DNA of 64,000 nucleotides, from contig NC_064622.1 of NCBI RefSeq assembly GCF_023898315.1, positions 174,674,178 to 174,738,177 on the forward strand, written 5' to 3'. The translations under genes were made by a program, and so were the position numbers. Positions 55,850-64,000 of this stretch are shown here, in pieces; position 1 is the first letter of the stretch; each line of letters begins with the position of its first letter. The notes beneath the pieces were generated by a model, which made no database searches, was not told the origin of the DNA, and worked only from the letters and a program-made list of their open reading frames with translations. Origin of the DNA: Schistocerca nitens. Lineage: Eukaryota; Arthropoda; Insecta; Orthoptera; Acrididae.

Positions 55850-57060
55850 ACAGCTGGAGGTCGCTAAATCGTGTGGAACAGCGTTATCAATACCTCACAA
55901 AGTTTGAAAGGGGCCGGATTGTGGGTCTCCACTCGTCTGGCTGGCCGAATCGTGCAACATCCAAATTTGTGGGCCATTCGGATGTGAAAGTGGTTCGTTC
56001 GACTGCTTGGGAACGTGAGAGAAGGCACAGTCGTCCTCAAGGGTCCAGTCGATAACGTCTGATCACCATAAGAAAGGATCTCCGTAGTGCGCACCCGAGT
56101 GCATCATAATCCCTTCACATCTGCACCTAACATCCGAGAACAAATAATGGACTTCCTGCAACATTCTTTGTCATCTACACCGTTAGTCTAGCGACTAACT
56201 ATCCGTTGCGCAGGCTGCCATTAACACCACAACACAATCGTCTGCGTTTGAAATGGTGCCATGACCGAGAAGATGACTGCTGATTGATGACGTCACAGTG
56301 TGTTCAATGATGAATCACGGTTTTGCACCACCATCTCTAGCGAGTATGGCGGTGACCTGGGAAGATGACTCACTCTTCCAATGCTACAAACTGGAAATTT
56401 GTGGTAAGGTCTTATGGGACCAAACTGCTGATGTCATCGGTCCCTATGCCTATACACTAATTAATCTAAGTTAAACTTACGCTGTGGACAACACACAAAC
56501 CCATGCCCAAGGGAGGACTCGAACCTCCGACGGGGCAGCCGCATGGACCGTGACAAGGCGCCTCAGACCGCGCGGCTACCCCGCGCGGCTCCAATGCTTC
56601 AGTTTCATACTGTGAGGAGCCATCGGATATGACTTCAGGTCACGGCTGGTAGTGAATAAGGGAACTCTGACGACAGCAATGGTACGTCGCGGACGTCCTA
56701 CGTCCTCATGTCTTGCCTCTCTCATGTGTTACCTCCCATGCGACAGTATAGTGATACGTATTTGCAACAAGACAATGCTAATTCACACATGGCATGCTTC
56801 TCTATGAAAATGACTGTGTGACGTTGAGGTAATCCAGTGGGCAGCCAGTTCCGCAGAGCTATCGCTGACAGAGCAGGTGTAGGGCAGGCTCGAACGACGA
56901 CTGCATCCTAATACCAGCACCCAGAACGTCAATGACCGGCAACGACAGTTGCAGCTCAGCTTACGATACAACGGCTTGGCTTCCTTCCCAAACGAATCAG
57001 CGCTTGCGTCCAGTTCAAAGGGGGTGCAGTGTTGTCGTGATCAGTGGGCTCATACAGCCA
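55850..57060 (+). mobile_element. Tc1-like transposase relic with nested SINE
   Basis: Decayed plus-strand frames: LTKFERGRIVGLHSSGWPNR (N-terminal helix-turn-helix), WERERRHSRPQGS, MMNHGFAPP (first Asp block), then after the SINE LQQDNANSHMACFS (second Asp). Terminal repeats were not identified. Many breaks. Confidence 0.72.
56386..56589 (-). mobile_element. tRNA-derived SINE, head type II, in Tc1
   Basis: Same family as 1422-1626, diverged. 9-bp target duplication (TCCAATGCT) at 56377-56385 and 56590-56598. Confidence 0.85.
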
Positions 57061-57424
57061 AATTCTTTGTTGACTAAGTTCTATTATGACAAAAGTAGCT
57101 TCAAATGCCTTGTTTTCCTCTTAAGCTTTATTTCATTTCCTCGATCCCCTCTGGGTTCTTTACTTCTTTCGCCAAGGAGACTACTTTGATGAGCAATATC
57201 CTTAAAACTGTCGTACTTACCAAATGAATCCGTGACGATACGAATCGCCCTACTTTATACATACTCTGTCTCTTCTGTTAATCGAACCTAGAAGGGGGCC
57301 CTGAAGAAGAATATTCGAGAATCCATCGAACTTACGTTTTAAAAGAGTCATCGTCCGTGGCTAACGTTTCGTGGGGATCGTAATGAATCTCATTCTAATA
57401 TGGGGCTTTTTATTCCAGTCGTTG
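57061..57424. other. Unassigned non-coding stretch
   Basis: I recognise no gene or repeat between the Tc1 relic and the piggyBac-like element. Confidence 0.35.
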
Positions 57425-57559
57425 TTAACACTTTGCCGTCCGCACGCCTCGTACTAATTTATTCGCTTGGCGCCGGCAGCGCTATTTCGGATAACTTGGC
57501 TTGTCGCCGGCCGCTTCCCACCTTTCCGTTGATGACAAGCTTCAAACACATTGACTTTT

Positions 57560-58600
57560 GAGCGCTTTAATTTTCCGGAAATCCTCTGTTTTGCCGTATC
57601 GTTGCACAAACCCGAATTTTCTTTTCAAGTAACTTCTCTGCAAGTTCTACACTGTTATAATAATTATCCATGCAGAGGTGATGCCATTTACCATCAGCAG
57701 GTATCAATAGTTCCATCACTGTTTTTGCTAAAGGTTTTGCACCTCCGGAATATATCTAGAATGAGTAAATGCATCCCGTACTCGAATCAGACAGCATCCG
57801 ATTGAGTATGCCATATTTCGTAATTTTCGACGGATTGTAAACTTTGAAATTTAACTGTCCACTCCACGGTATCATTCCTTCATCAATTGAGATGTTTTGC
57901 TTAGATTAAACGTTTCTTTAAACTATTTGGAAAAATAATCAGCTACGAATTGCACTTATAAAAGGCGATCGGCATTATCCGGTTTATTGTTGTTGTCGGA
58001 AAAATGTAAAAATGTTAACATTTGTCTGAATCGGTTGCGGGACATCGTTTTGCGAAATATCGGTGTGTCTGTCAACGGACTCTTTGACCAATAATCATCG
58101 ATCCTTGCTTCTTTTTACAATTCCCATAAGGATAGCAAGACCAAACCATTTTCTAAGTTCGGGACCGGTAACGTCGCCAAATTTGGAATTTTTTAATCCA
58201 GTTTTCTTCTATTCCAATTTTGACTGTAGTACTTGTTGGTTTCGTTGCTAATATATTCAAATAGATCGTTCCCAATATATAATTCTACGATGTCCTCGAC
58301 GCTCTGTGTATCTTTTGGAAATACGTTTGGACCCTGGGATCTTTCAAATTTATTATTGGTCCTCGTTAAATCAAAGTCTGACCACTGTGCACTGTCTTCC
58401 TCTTCTGATTCAGCCGAACCAGTTGGCAATCGTAGCGTTCGCCGAATTCTTCTTGGACGTATTTCACTATCTTCCTACGATTGTGCTTCGCTTTCACTTT
58501 TTTAATATCCAGTGTCTTCTCATCAAACGGCCAAGTCGTCCGGAACGCCAGATAAGACGTCCGCGCATTCATCGTAAATAATCCTATTGCCTCTTTCGTC
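57560..58600 (-). pseudogene. piggyBac-like transposase, broken
   Basis: The N-terminal acidic region (SAESEEEDSAQWSDFD) leads into GPNVFPKDTQSVEDIVELYI and YISNETNKYYSQNW in the open frame 58193-58429. In shifted frames follow SKFGDVTGPELRKWFGLAIL, MGIVKRSKDR, SIDEGMIPWSGQLNFKVYNP (Asp region), KYGILNRMLSDS and LCMDNYYNSVELAEKLL (Asp region). The last catalytic part and the C-terminal cysteine-rich finger are not seen, because sequence stops matching near GFPEN at about 57560. Several shifts and stops make it non-functional. Confidence 0.83.
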
Positions 58601-58624
58601 CACCATGATATAAGGACACAAGTA

Positions 58625-59886
58625 CCAGGTGTACCGGTATGAAATGAGCGTTTTTTTTGTGAAAATGAAACACTAATTTTGAATTGAAAAGTAAAAACAT
58701 TTTATTCAAAGTACTGACCATTGCTTTCTATACTTTTTGACCACCTTTCTGGCAATTTGTGGACACTACGCCAATAGAAATGTTCGTCTTTTGAACCAAA
58801 CCAATCAGACACCCAATTTTCGACTTCTTCGTAGGAATCGAAGTGTTCCTCAGCCAATGCGTGTCCCATTGATGAAAACAAATGGTAGTCGGAAGGGGCC
58901 AAGTCTGGTGAATACGGCGGGTGGGGTAGCAGCTCCCAGCAAAGTGTTTTGATTGTATCCTGAACCAGTTTTGCTTTGTGTGCAGGTGCATTGTCGTGTA
59001 AAAAAATTACTTTGCCATATCTTTTGGCCCATTCTGGTCTTTTCTCGATCAATGCATAGTTCAAATTGCTCATTTGTTGTCTGTAGCGATTAGTATTCAC
59101 AATTTCACCGGGTTTTAGAAGCTCGTGATACACCACACCTTTCTGATCCCACCAAACACAGAGGATTTGCAGTCGATGTTGATGGTTGTCCCTGATTAAC
59201 CCATGATTTTTCCCGTTTAGGATTTTTAAAATAAATCCATTTTTCATCGCCAGTAACAATTCAATGCAAAATTGATTTTCTTTCATGTCTTTGAAGCAAT
59301 ATTTGACATGGTTTTTTGGTTTTCCATCTGTCTTTCATTCAATTCATGTGGCACCCATTTTCCACACTTTTGGATCTTTCCCATAGCTTTCAAACGGTCA
59401 GAAATTGTTTTTTGTGCAACATTTAGCATTGCTGCCATTTGCATCTGACTCAAAGTATCATCTTCATCCAATTTTGCTTGCAATTCGGCGTCTTCGAACT
59501 TTTTTGGTGGTCTTCCATGTTCTTCATTTCTTACATTAAAATCATTATTTCTGAACCGTTGAAAACATCTTTTGCATGTTGCTTCTGATAGAGCATAATC
59601 ACCATATGCATCAACAAGCATTCGATGAGACTCTGCAGCACTTTTTTTTTCAAATGAAAACAAAAAATTAATGCTTTCCGCAAATCATCACTTTCTGGTA
59701 CAAAATTCGACATTGTTAACACAATGAAAACATATGATGATATTTGTTCCATGACTTGATGTATACTAAATATCTTTGACAGATGTCATACCAACAAAAC
59801 AAAACAAAAATTAAGGCCCGTTCACAACAAATGTTCCCTATCGACACATTTGTATCTTAACGCTCATTTCATATCGACACAGTTGG
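58625..59886 (-). mobile_element. Mariner (DD34D-type) element in piggyBac
   Basis: Inverted ends start CCAGGTGTACCGGTATGAAA on the left and, in reverse, CCAACTGTGTCGATATGAAA on the right. TA precedes the left end. Minus-strand transposase pieces: MSNFVPESDDLRKALIFCF (about 59680-59715), CKRCFQRFRNNDFNVRNEEH and GRPPKKFEDAEL (59283-59663), then ILCVWWDQKGVVYHELLKPG, VIFLHDNAPAHKAKLV (second Asp) and HPPYSPDLAPSDYHLF (third Asp) in 58702-59286. Frame changes near 59285 and 59650 break the roughly 345-codon gene, and the first-Asp block is degraded. Confidence 0.9.
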
Positions 59887-59966
59887 TTCTTATAAAAACA
59901 AAAAAATTCTTGACGTTTGTAACTTATTGTTATCTAAACCACCAACAGAATGCAAAAGATACTAAA

Positions 59967-60120
59967 GTGCTGTCGCCGGCCACTGCGTGATACTACGCTC
60001 ACGACGCCACTGTGGTGTCGCCGGCTGCTGAGCGATACTATGCAGGCGACCCCACAGTGGTGTCGCCGGCCGTTAACCGCTGTATCGCGCACGACACCAC
60101 TGTGGTCACGCCGGACGGCA
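59967..60120. repeat. 45-bp subterminal tandem repeat of piggyBac-like element
   Basis: Units begin at 59967, 60012, 60057 and 60102 (the last partial). Each starts with GTG, C or G, then TGTCGCCGG or a close variant. The middles differ more than the starts. The array lies 5-160 bp inside the right terminal repeat. A single TTGTCGCCGGCCGC word near the left end (57503-57516) is its only counterpart there. Confidence 0.88.
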
Positions 60121-60125
60121 TAGTG

Positions 60126-60660
60126 TTAATTTCGAAAATTGCTGCTGACATTCTAAAACATAACATCTGCCGGTAGAAACTTCGCGCGCTGAGAGCGTTA
60201 GATAATTTACAGCGGGTCATAAAGCTGGAGTTTTCCTCCAGCAACTCTACCGGGACGGCAGTGCCTGCTCAGCGCGTCCGCAGACACAGTATCCATCACG
60301 CCGGAGGGAGAGGAGACGGCGACCCGGAGTTTTTAGTGCCTCCGCGACGTAAGACGCGGCGCCGAGTGGCTGGCGGCGGCCTGTCGGCGACGTGGAGAGC
60401 CGGCGCCGAGATTTAACGCCGGTGGCAGGCCGGGCGCCGGCGTCGGCAACGCGTCTGGCGCTGATCGCCGCGACGCCAAAAATGACGGCGCGCCGCCTGC
60501 GTCGCGATGGTAATGAGGCGGCGGCCATCCGTAGCTGACAGCGCCAGCAGCAGCAGCAGCAGCAGTGTTTTGCGGCCGGGGGACTCCCCTCCGCCACGCT
60601 CCTCCCTAGGCTACTTTGTCGCCGTCTAACGTCAGGCACAGAGTGTACACGCGGTGCCAA
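60126..60660. other. GC-rich, CpG-rich patch
   Basis: 60250-60620 is CpG-dense with a (CAG)n run at about 60545-60566. Its minus-strand frame (60247-60660) is Arg/Ala-rich without known motifs. It may be a CpG island of an unseen host gene or a GC-rich repeat. Confidence 0.35.
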
Positions 60661-61626
60661 CTTATTTATGCTTTAACGCTCTCGAGATCCGTTTGGGCAC
60701 GCTCAGGGCCCTCTTTCATTGACTACTGTGGAGAGTGTGCCAGCGCTGCGTGGCCAGTGAAGACTGTTCGAGCTCGCCTTCGCTGTACCACGCCCGGTGG
60801 TCTGCTGAATCTTATTTTTCTTGTGCCTCTGTCCGGCATCGGCGAAGGGTCGGCATGGTTATTGTGGTGTGCGTACTGTAAGACCTTCGGTACACACACC
60901 CTCAGATTATTTGACTTGTCGCTCTAACGAAGTAGGCGAGTGTCAGCAATATGTCTCGTGGTCTTATCGTGGCGTGTTTATCTTTTGCCGTTAGGTCAGA
61001 CGATAGAAATGCCACTTGCACGCTTAGAGTAGCAGATTGACGGTGACCAACTTTAAACAGAACTCGATTAATTTTCACACATATTTATTAAAATAATAAA
61101 AATCATAAACCTTACTTAACTTGATTCTGGATGCTATTTACAGTAGACAATCTAAAGTTCCTTTGGTCTTGGTACGTTAATCTTATTCTCACGTATCTCT
61201 GATACTTGACAAAGTGTCTATACATTTCTCTTCATGGCTATGTACAGGAGTATGGTAATCTTATTAGGCGGAGACTGAAACTTGACTACAGACTAATGCA
61301 GACTAATGCAGACTCGTACAGACTAATGCAGACTGACTAATCGGAGGTCTGTACACTTGTTATAATACCTCGCGCGTTCAGGTATCACTGCGCGAGTGTG
61401 ATCTGCGAGAAGAAAAGGTTCTACGTTAGCTGCAATCTCGTTGGCTGCGTTACTTATTAATACGCGGATCGGCGGAAGCAGAATTTGGTCCGTCTCTACA
61501 GCAGCGCCCTCTCGTAGTGCGGAGACGGACGAGCGCTGCGCCTACGCTGTTGTGCTTAGCGGGGCGCGCTCTAGTGGGAAAGTTGTGTACGCGCTGACTA
61601 CGCGGAACTATGTACACAACAGTTAT
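60661..61626. other. Unassigned stretch with short tandem words
   Basis: ACAGACTAATGC-type words recur four times at about 61278-61335. The part 61040-61620 has an LTR-like look on the minus strand (start TGTTGTGTACATAG, poly(A) signal), but I could not define its ends. Confidence 0.3.
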
Positions 61627-61636
61627 TAATGGATTT

Positions 61637-61833
61637 CAAATGGTTGAAATGGCTCTGAGCCCTATGGACTTAACGTCTGAGGTCATCAGTCCCCTAGAAC
61701 CTAGAACTACTTAAACCTAAAACCTAAGGACATCACACACATCAATGTCCGAGGCAGAATTCGAACCTGCAACCGTAGCGGTCGCGGGGTTCCAGACTGA
61801 AGCGCCTAGAACTGCTCGGTCACACCGGCCGGC
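61637..61833 (-). mobile_element. tRNA-derived SINE, type I
   Basis: Minus-strand SINE with a 10-bp target duplication (TAATGGATTT) at 61627-61636 and 61834-61843. Confidence 0.88.
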
Positions 61834-61989
61834 TAATGGATTTGACATGGTTCGTTTAAGGGGTGGTCGGATTCCCTTCCCTGTTGCCAACCACCCCCCC
61901 CCTTCCCCCCCACCCCCCACCAATATCCTCGCCCAAACCCGTCGTCAATGAATATGTTTGTATGTAGTTTCAGATACGTGTGAAAATGA

Positions 61990-64000
61990 AAGAAAGTTTT
62001 CTAGATGTTTACTAATCGTGTAACTGAGGCTGGACTTGGGTAACATTCTGGCAATCTTGTGTCTCGGGTTCTTCTGTCGACGTTCGTCTGAAGATTTTAC
62101 TGACGTTTCGTCAGCACGAGTGGCTGGCATTATCAAAACTTCACCCTCCTTTGCCGGCGGTGAACTGGAGCAGAGCTCGCGGCCGCAGACTATATGTACC
62201 TGGCGCGCCAACGTCCGAGGGCTTCTCCGCAGTCATTTTCGGTACGGTTCTCCTCTTGCTGCCTGCAGCGCCTATTCACCACCGCCCAAGCACATCGTAT
62301 CTACGACAGAATGGAACGAGCTTTCCTTCGTGAGCGAATTCACACAACACGGAGAGACTTGCCAAGAACGGATCAGAAACTTTTGGACATGTTCTATCAA
62401 CTAAGTAGCAGACTGCAGCGCGACGAGTGGGAAAAGATCGACAGCATCACACGCAGGAACGTGTAGAACGAACTTGAGCGCTACACTGAGTGACCGAAGA
62501 AAAAGTTTGAAAGTTGCCGGAAGCAGTGGTCAGACTCGCTGAACGACAATTGACCGAAGAGAAAGTGTCTGTTCCTCGAAAAGGAGGGAATTCTCTATCA
62601 TCCCAAGAACTATACCTGTGGTGGACTTCATTGCTATCACCGACGAGGCCATTCGGTCCCTTTCCTGTGAAAGGGCAGAGGAAATACGCACTGAAACAGC
62701 CAGAATGCTGCGCCGAGCTAAACCACCAGCTTGCTATCTGAGGAAACAAGAAGTACAAGCTATTAAGAATCTTAATGTCGACAAGAGTGTATTGGTACTG
62801 CCTGCCGATAAGGGGAATGTGGCCATCGTAATTAAGACCGAAGATTATGAGCAAAAGATCAGAGACCTATTAGATCCGATGACGCACCAAAAACGAAGCG
62901 CAGATCCGTCGCAGCGTATCACACGGAATACGAATCGGTTAATCAAGGCGTCTTCTCTGCCGGCGGACATACAGAGAAACCTGCGTAACACAGAAGCCCT
63001 ATCACCTCGGCTGTATGGATTACCTAAGATCTATAAGGCTCCAGCCGCACGTGGGGAAGACCAATAGATACATAAAGGACTCAGGATATTTCAGTGAGAG
63101 ATTGAAGAAACTAAAACTTGCACCAAACGACATCCTGGTCAGCTTTGATATTGTTTCTTTGTTTACGAAAGTGAGACTCAGTGACGCTTTGGAACACATC
63201 GGTTCCATTTTCCCGAAAGACATCACAAAGCTCTTCCATGCATGTCTCACTACGAGCTATTTACCTGGAATGGCGATTTCTACGAGCAGCTGGAAGGCAT
63301 CGCCATGGGTAGTCCTCTCAGTCCATTGGTGGCCAACTTCTTCATGGAACATTTCGAAGCACAGGCACTGGACTCGGCGACTTGTAAGCCTAAGGTGTGG
63401 TACAGGTACGCCGATGATACTTTTGCTGTGTGGAGCCATGGTGAAGAACAGCTCGACGACTTCCTAAGACACACCAACATAAAATTTACCATGAAAGTAG
63501 AAAAGGACAAAAAACTACGATTTCTAGATGTGCTGGTCACAAGGGATGGCGAAAACCTGGAACATTGCGTGTACCGAAAACCGACACACACAGACCTGCA
63601 CAAACTATCAAACCACCACCCGAGCCAGAAAAGAGGAATGATTCATACGCTCGTAACGCGAGCGGGTCGAATATGTGAGCCGCAGCACCTCAAACGTGAA
63701 ATGCAACACCTGGAAAGTGTTCTGAGGAGCAATAGGTACTCCACAAATTACATTAGAAGTGTAACTCAGCCAAACACTCGGCGAGGTAAGAAATCAGAAA
63801 AAGAAATGTCGGGTACCGCCTTTCTGCCATACATTCCCAGAATGACGGTCAGAATCGGCCGTATATTGCACAAACACGGCGTAAAGACAATTTTCAAACC
63901 GACAATGAAGACCAAAGAATGTCTTAGATCGGCAAAGAATCAAAGCTTACCATGCACATGCGGAAAATTTTATGTCGGAATGACTGGACGATCAATCAAC
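61990..64000 (+). mobile_element. Penelope-like retroelement, runs off window
   Basis: Coding sequence on the plus strand shows the Penelope layout. N-terminal blocks include VLPADKGNVAIVIKTEDYE (62800-62856) and LYGLPKIYKAP. RT blocks follow: ILVSFDIVSLFTKV (about 63130-63172), EGIAMGSPLSPLVANFFME and the YADDT catalytic box (63407-63421), then FLDVLVTRDG and VYRKPTHTDLH. The start of the GIY-YIG endonuclease (CTCGKFYVGMTGRS) lies at the window edge. The copy looks broken, with a few breaks, although the part from about 63280 on reads open to the edge. The 5' region at 62080-62140 carries a hairpin motif shared with the foldback repeats. Confidence 0.88.

Larger units (their letters stand above)
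57429..60125 (-). mobile_element. piggyBac-like element with nested mariner
   Basis: TTAA target sites lie at 57425-57428 and 60126-60129. The inverted ends are CACTTTGCCGTCCG at the left and, in reverse at the right, CACTATGCCGTCCG (one mismatch in 14). A minus-strand piggyBac transposase remnant (about 57560-58600) lies inside. The right part holds a 45-bp tandem repeat (59967-60120). A mariner (58625-59886) has inserted. Without it the element is about 1.43 kb, shorter than usual autonomous members, so coding sequence has been lost. Confidence 0.85.

Noticed and set aside
60247-60660. 137-codon minus-strand Arg/Ala-rich frame
   Set aside because: Composition-driven in a CpG-dense patch; no recognisable domain.
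61040-61620. Second solo LTR on the minus strand
   Set aside because: The start looks LTR-like, but I could not find a matching end or a target duplication, so no element was called.

Overview
The window looks like intergenic or intronic DNA from a large, repeat-swollen orthopteran (grasshopper or locust) genome, most likely Schistocerca or a close relative. This is an inference from the repeat families: about 200-bp tRNA-headed SINEs sharing one 3' body, RTE/BovB-type LINEs ending in the Asn-Gln-Ser C-terminus, tRNA-headed RTE 5' leaders, and 5S-rRNA-headed SINEs. I recognised no complete host protein-coding gene, no functional rRNA or tRNA gene and no CRISPR array. Nearly every long reading frame that I can assign belongs to a transposable element.

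Layout. 1-2.6 kb: foldback repeat and a SINE. 2.6-7.3 kb: a nearly whole MULE (Mutator-like) DNA transposon with 16-bp tandem repeats as its ends, a FLYWCH plus DDE transposase with two nonsense codons, and two nested SINEs. 7.4-9.0 kb: 5'-truncated RTE LINE (minus) carrying a SINE. 9.2-17.6 kb: SINEs, three Tc1 relics and a second RTE copy that landed inside a SINE. 17.7-29 kb: an orphan promoter-like GC-rich patch, foldback element, RTE 5' leader, G-rich retroposed sequence, a 123-bp tandem duplication, a 5S SINE and a CR1-like LINE tail. 29-36.5 kb: Tc1-mariner (IS630-type) elements nested in tRNA-like composite repeats and in each other. 37.7-42.3 kb: SINEs, a solo-LTR candidate and a 5S SINE. 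42.9-46.2 kb: an LTR-like segment with 12 copies of a GGC-loop-GCC motif, interrupted by an intact 1.55-kb IS630/mariner-type transposon with a 361-codon transposase ORF. 49.0-55.4 kb: a Tc1 element with a LINE tail inside it, followed by a longer LINE copy that itself holds a SINE and a 1.77-kb solo LTR. 55.8-60.1 kb: a Tc1 relic, then a TTAA-flanked piggyBac-like element with 45-bp subterminal repeats and a mariner inserted in it. 62-64 kb: a Penelope-like retroelement running off the window.

The elements do not form a pathway. Their nesting gives a relative history. DNA transposons and LINEs supplied landing pads, and SINEs kept inserting into them with clear 9-15 bp target duplications. 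The RTE copies generate the same kind of target duplication, which fits RTE-type machinery mobilising the SINEs. Two items may still be functional or informative: the intact transposase at 43640-44725, and the recurring CTGAAGATG-stem-GAAAC hairpin found in foldback elements and near the Penelope start, which resembles a hammerhead ribozyme core.
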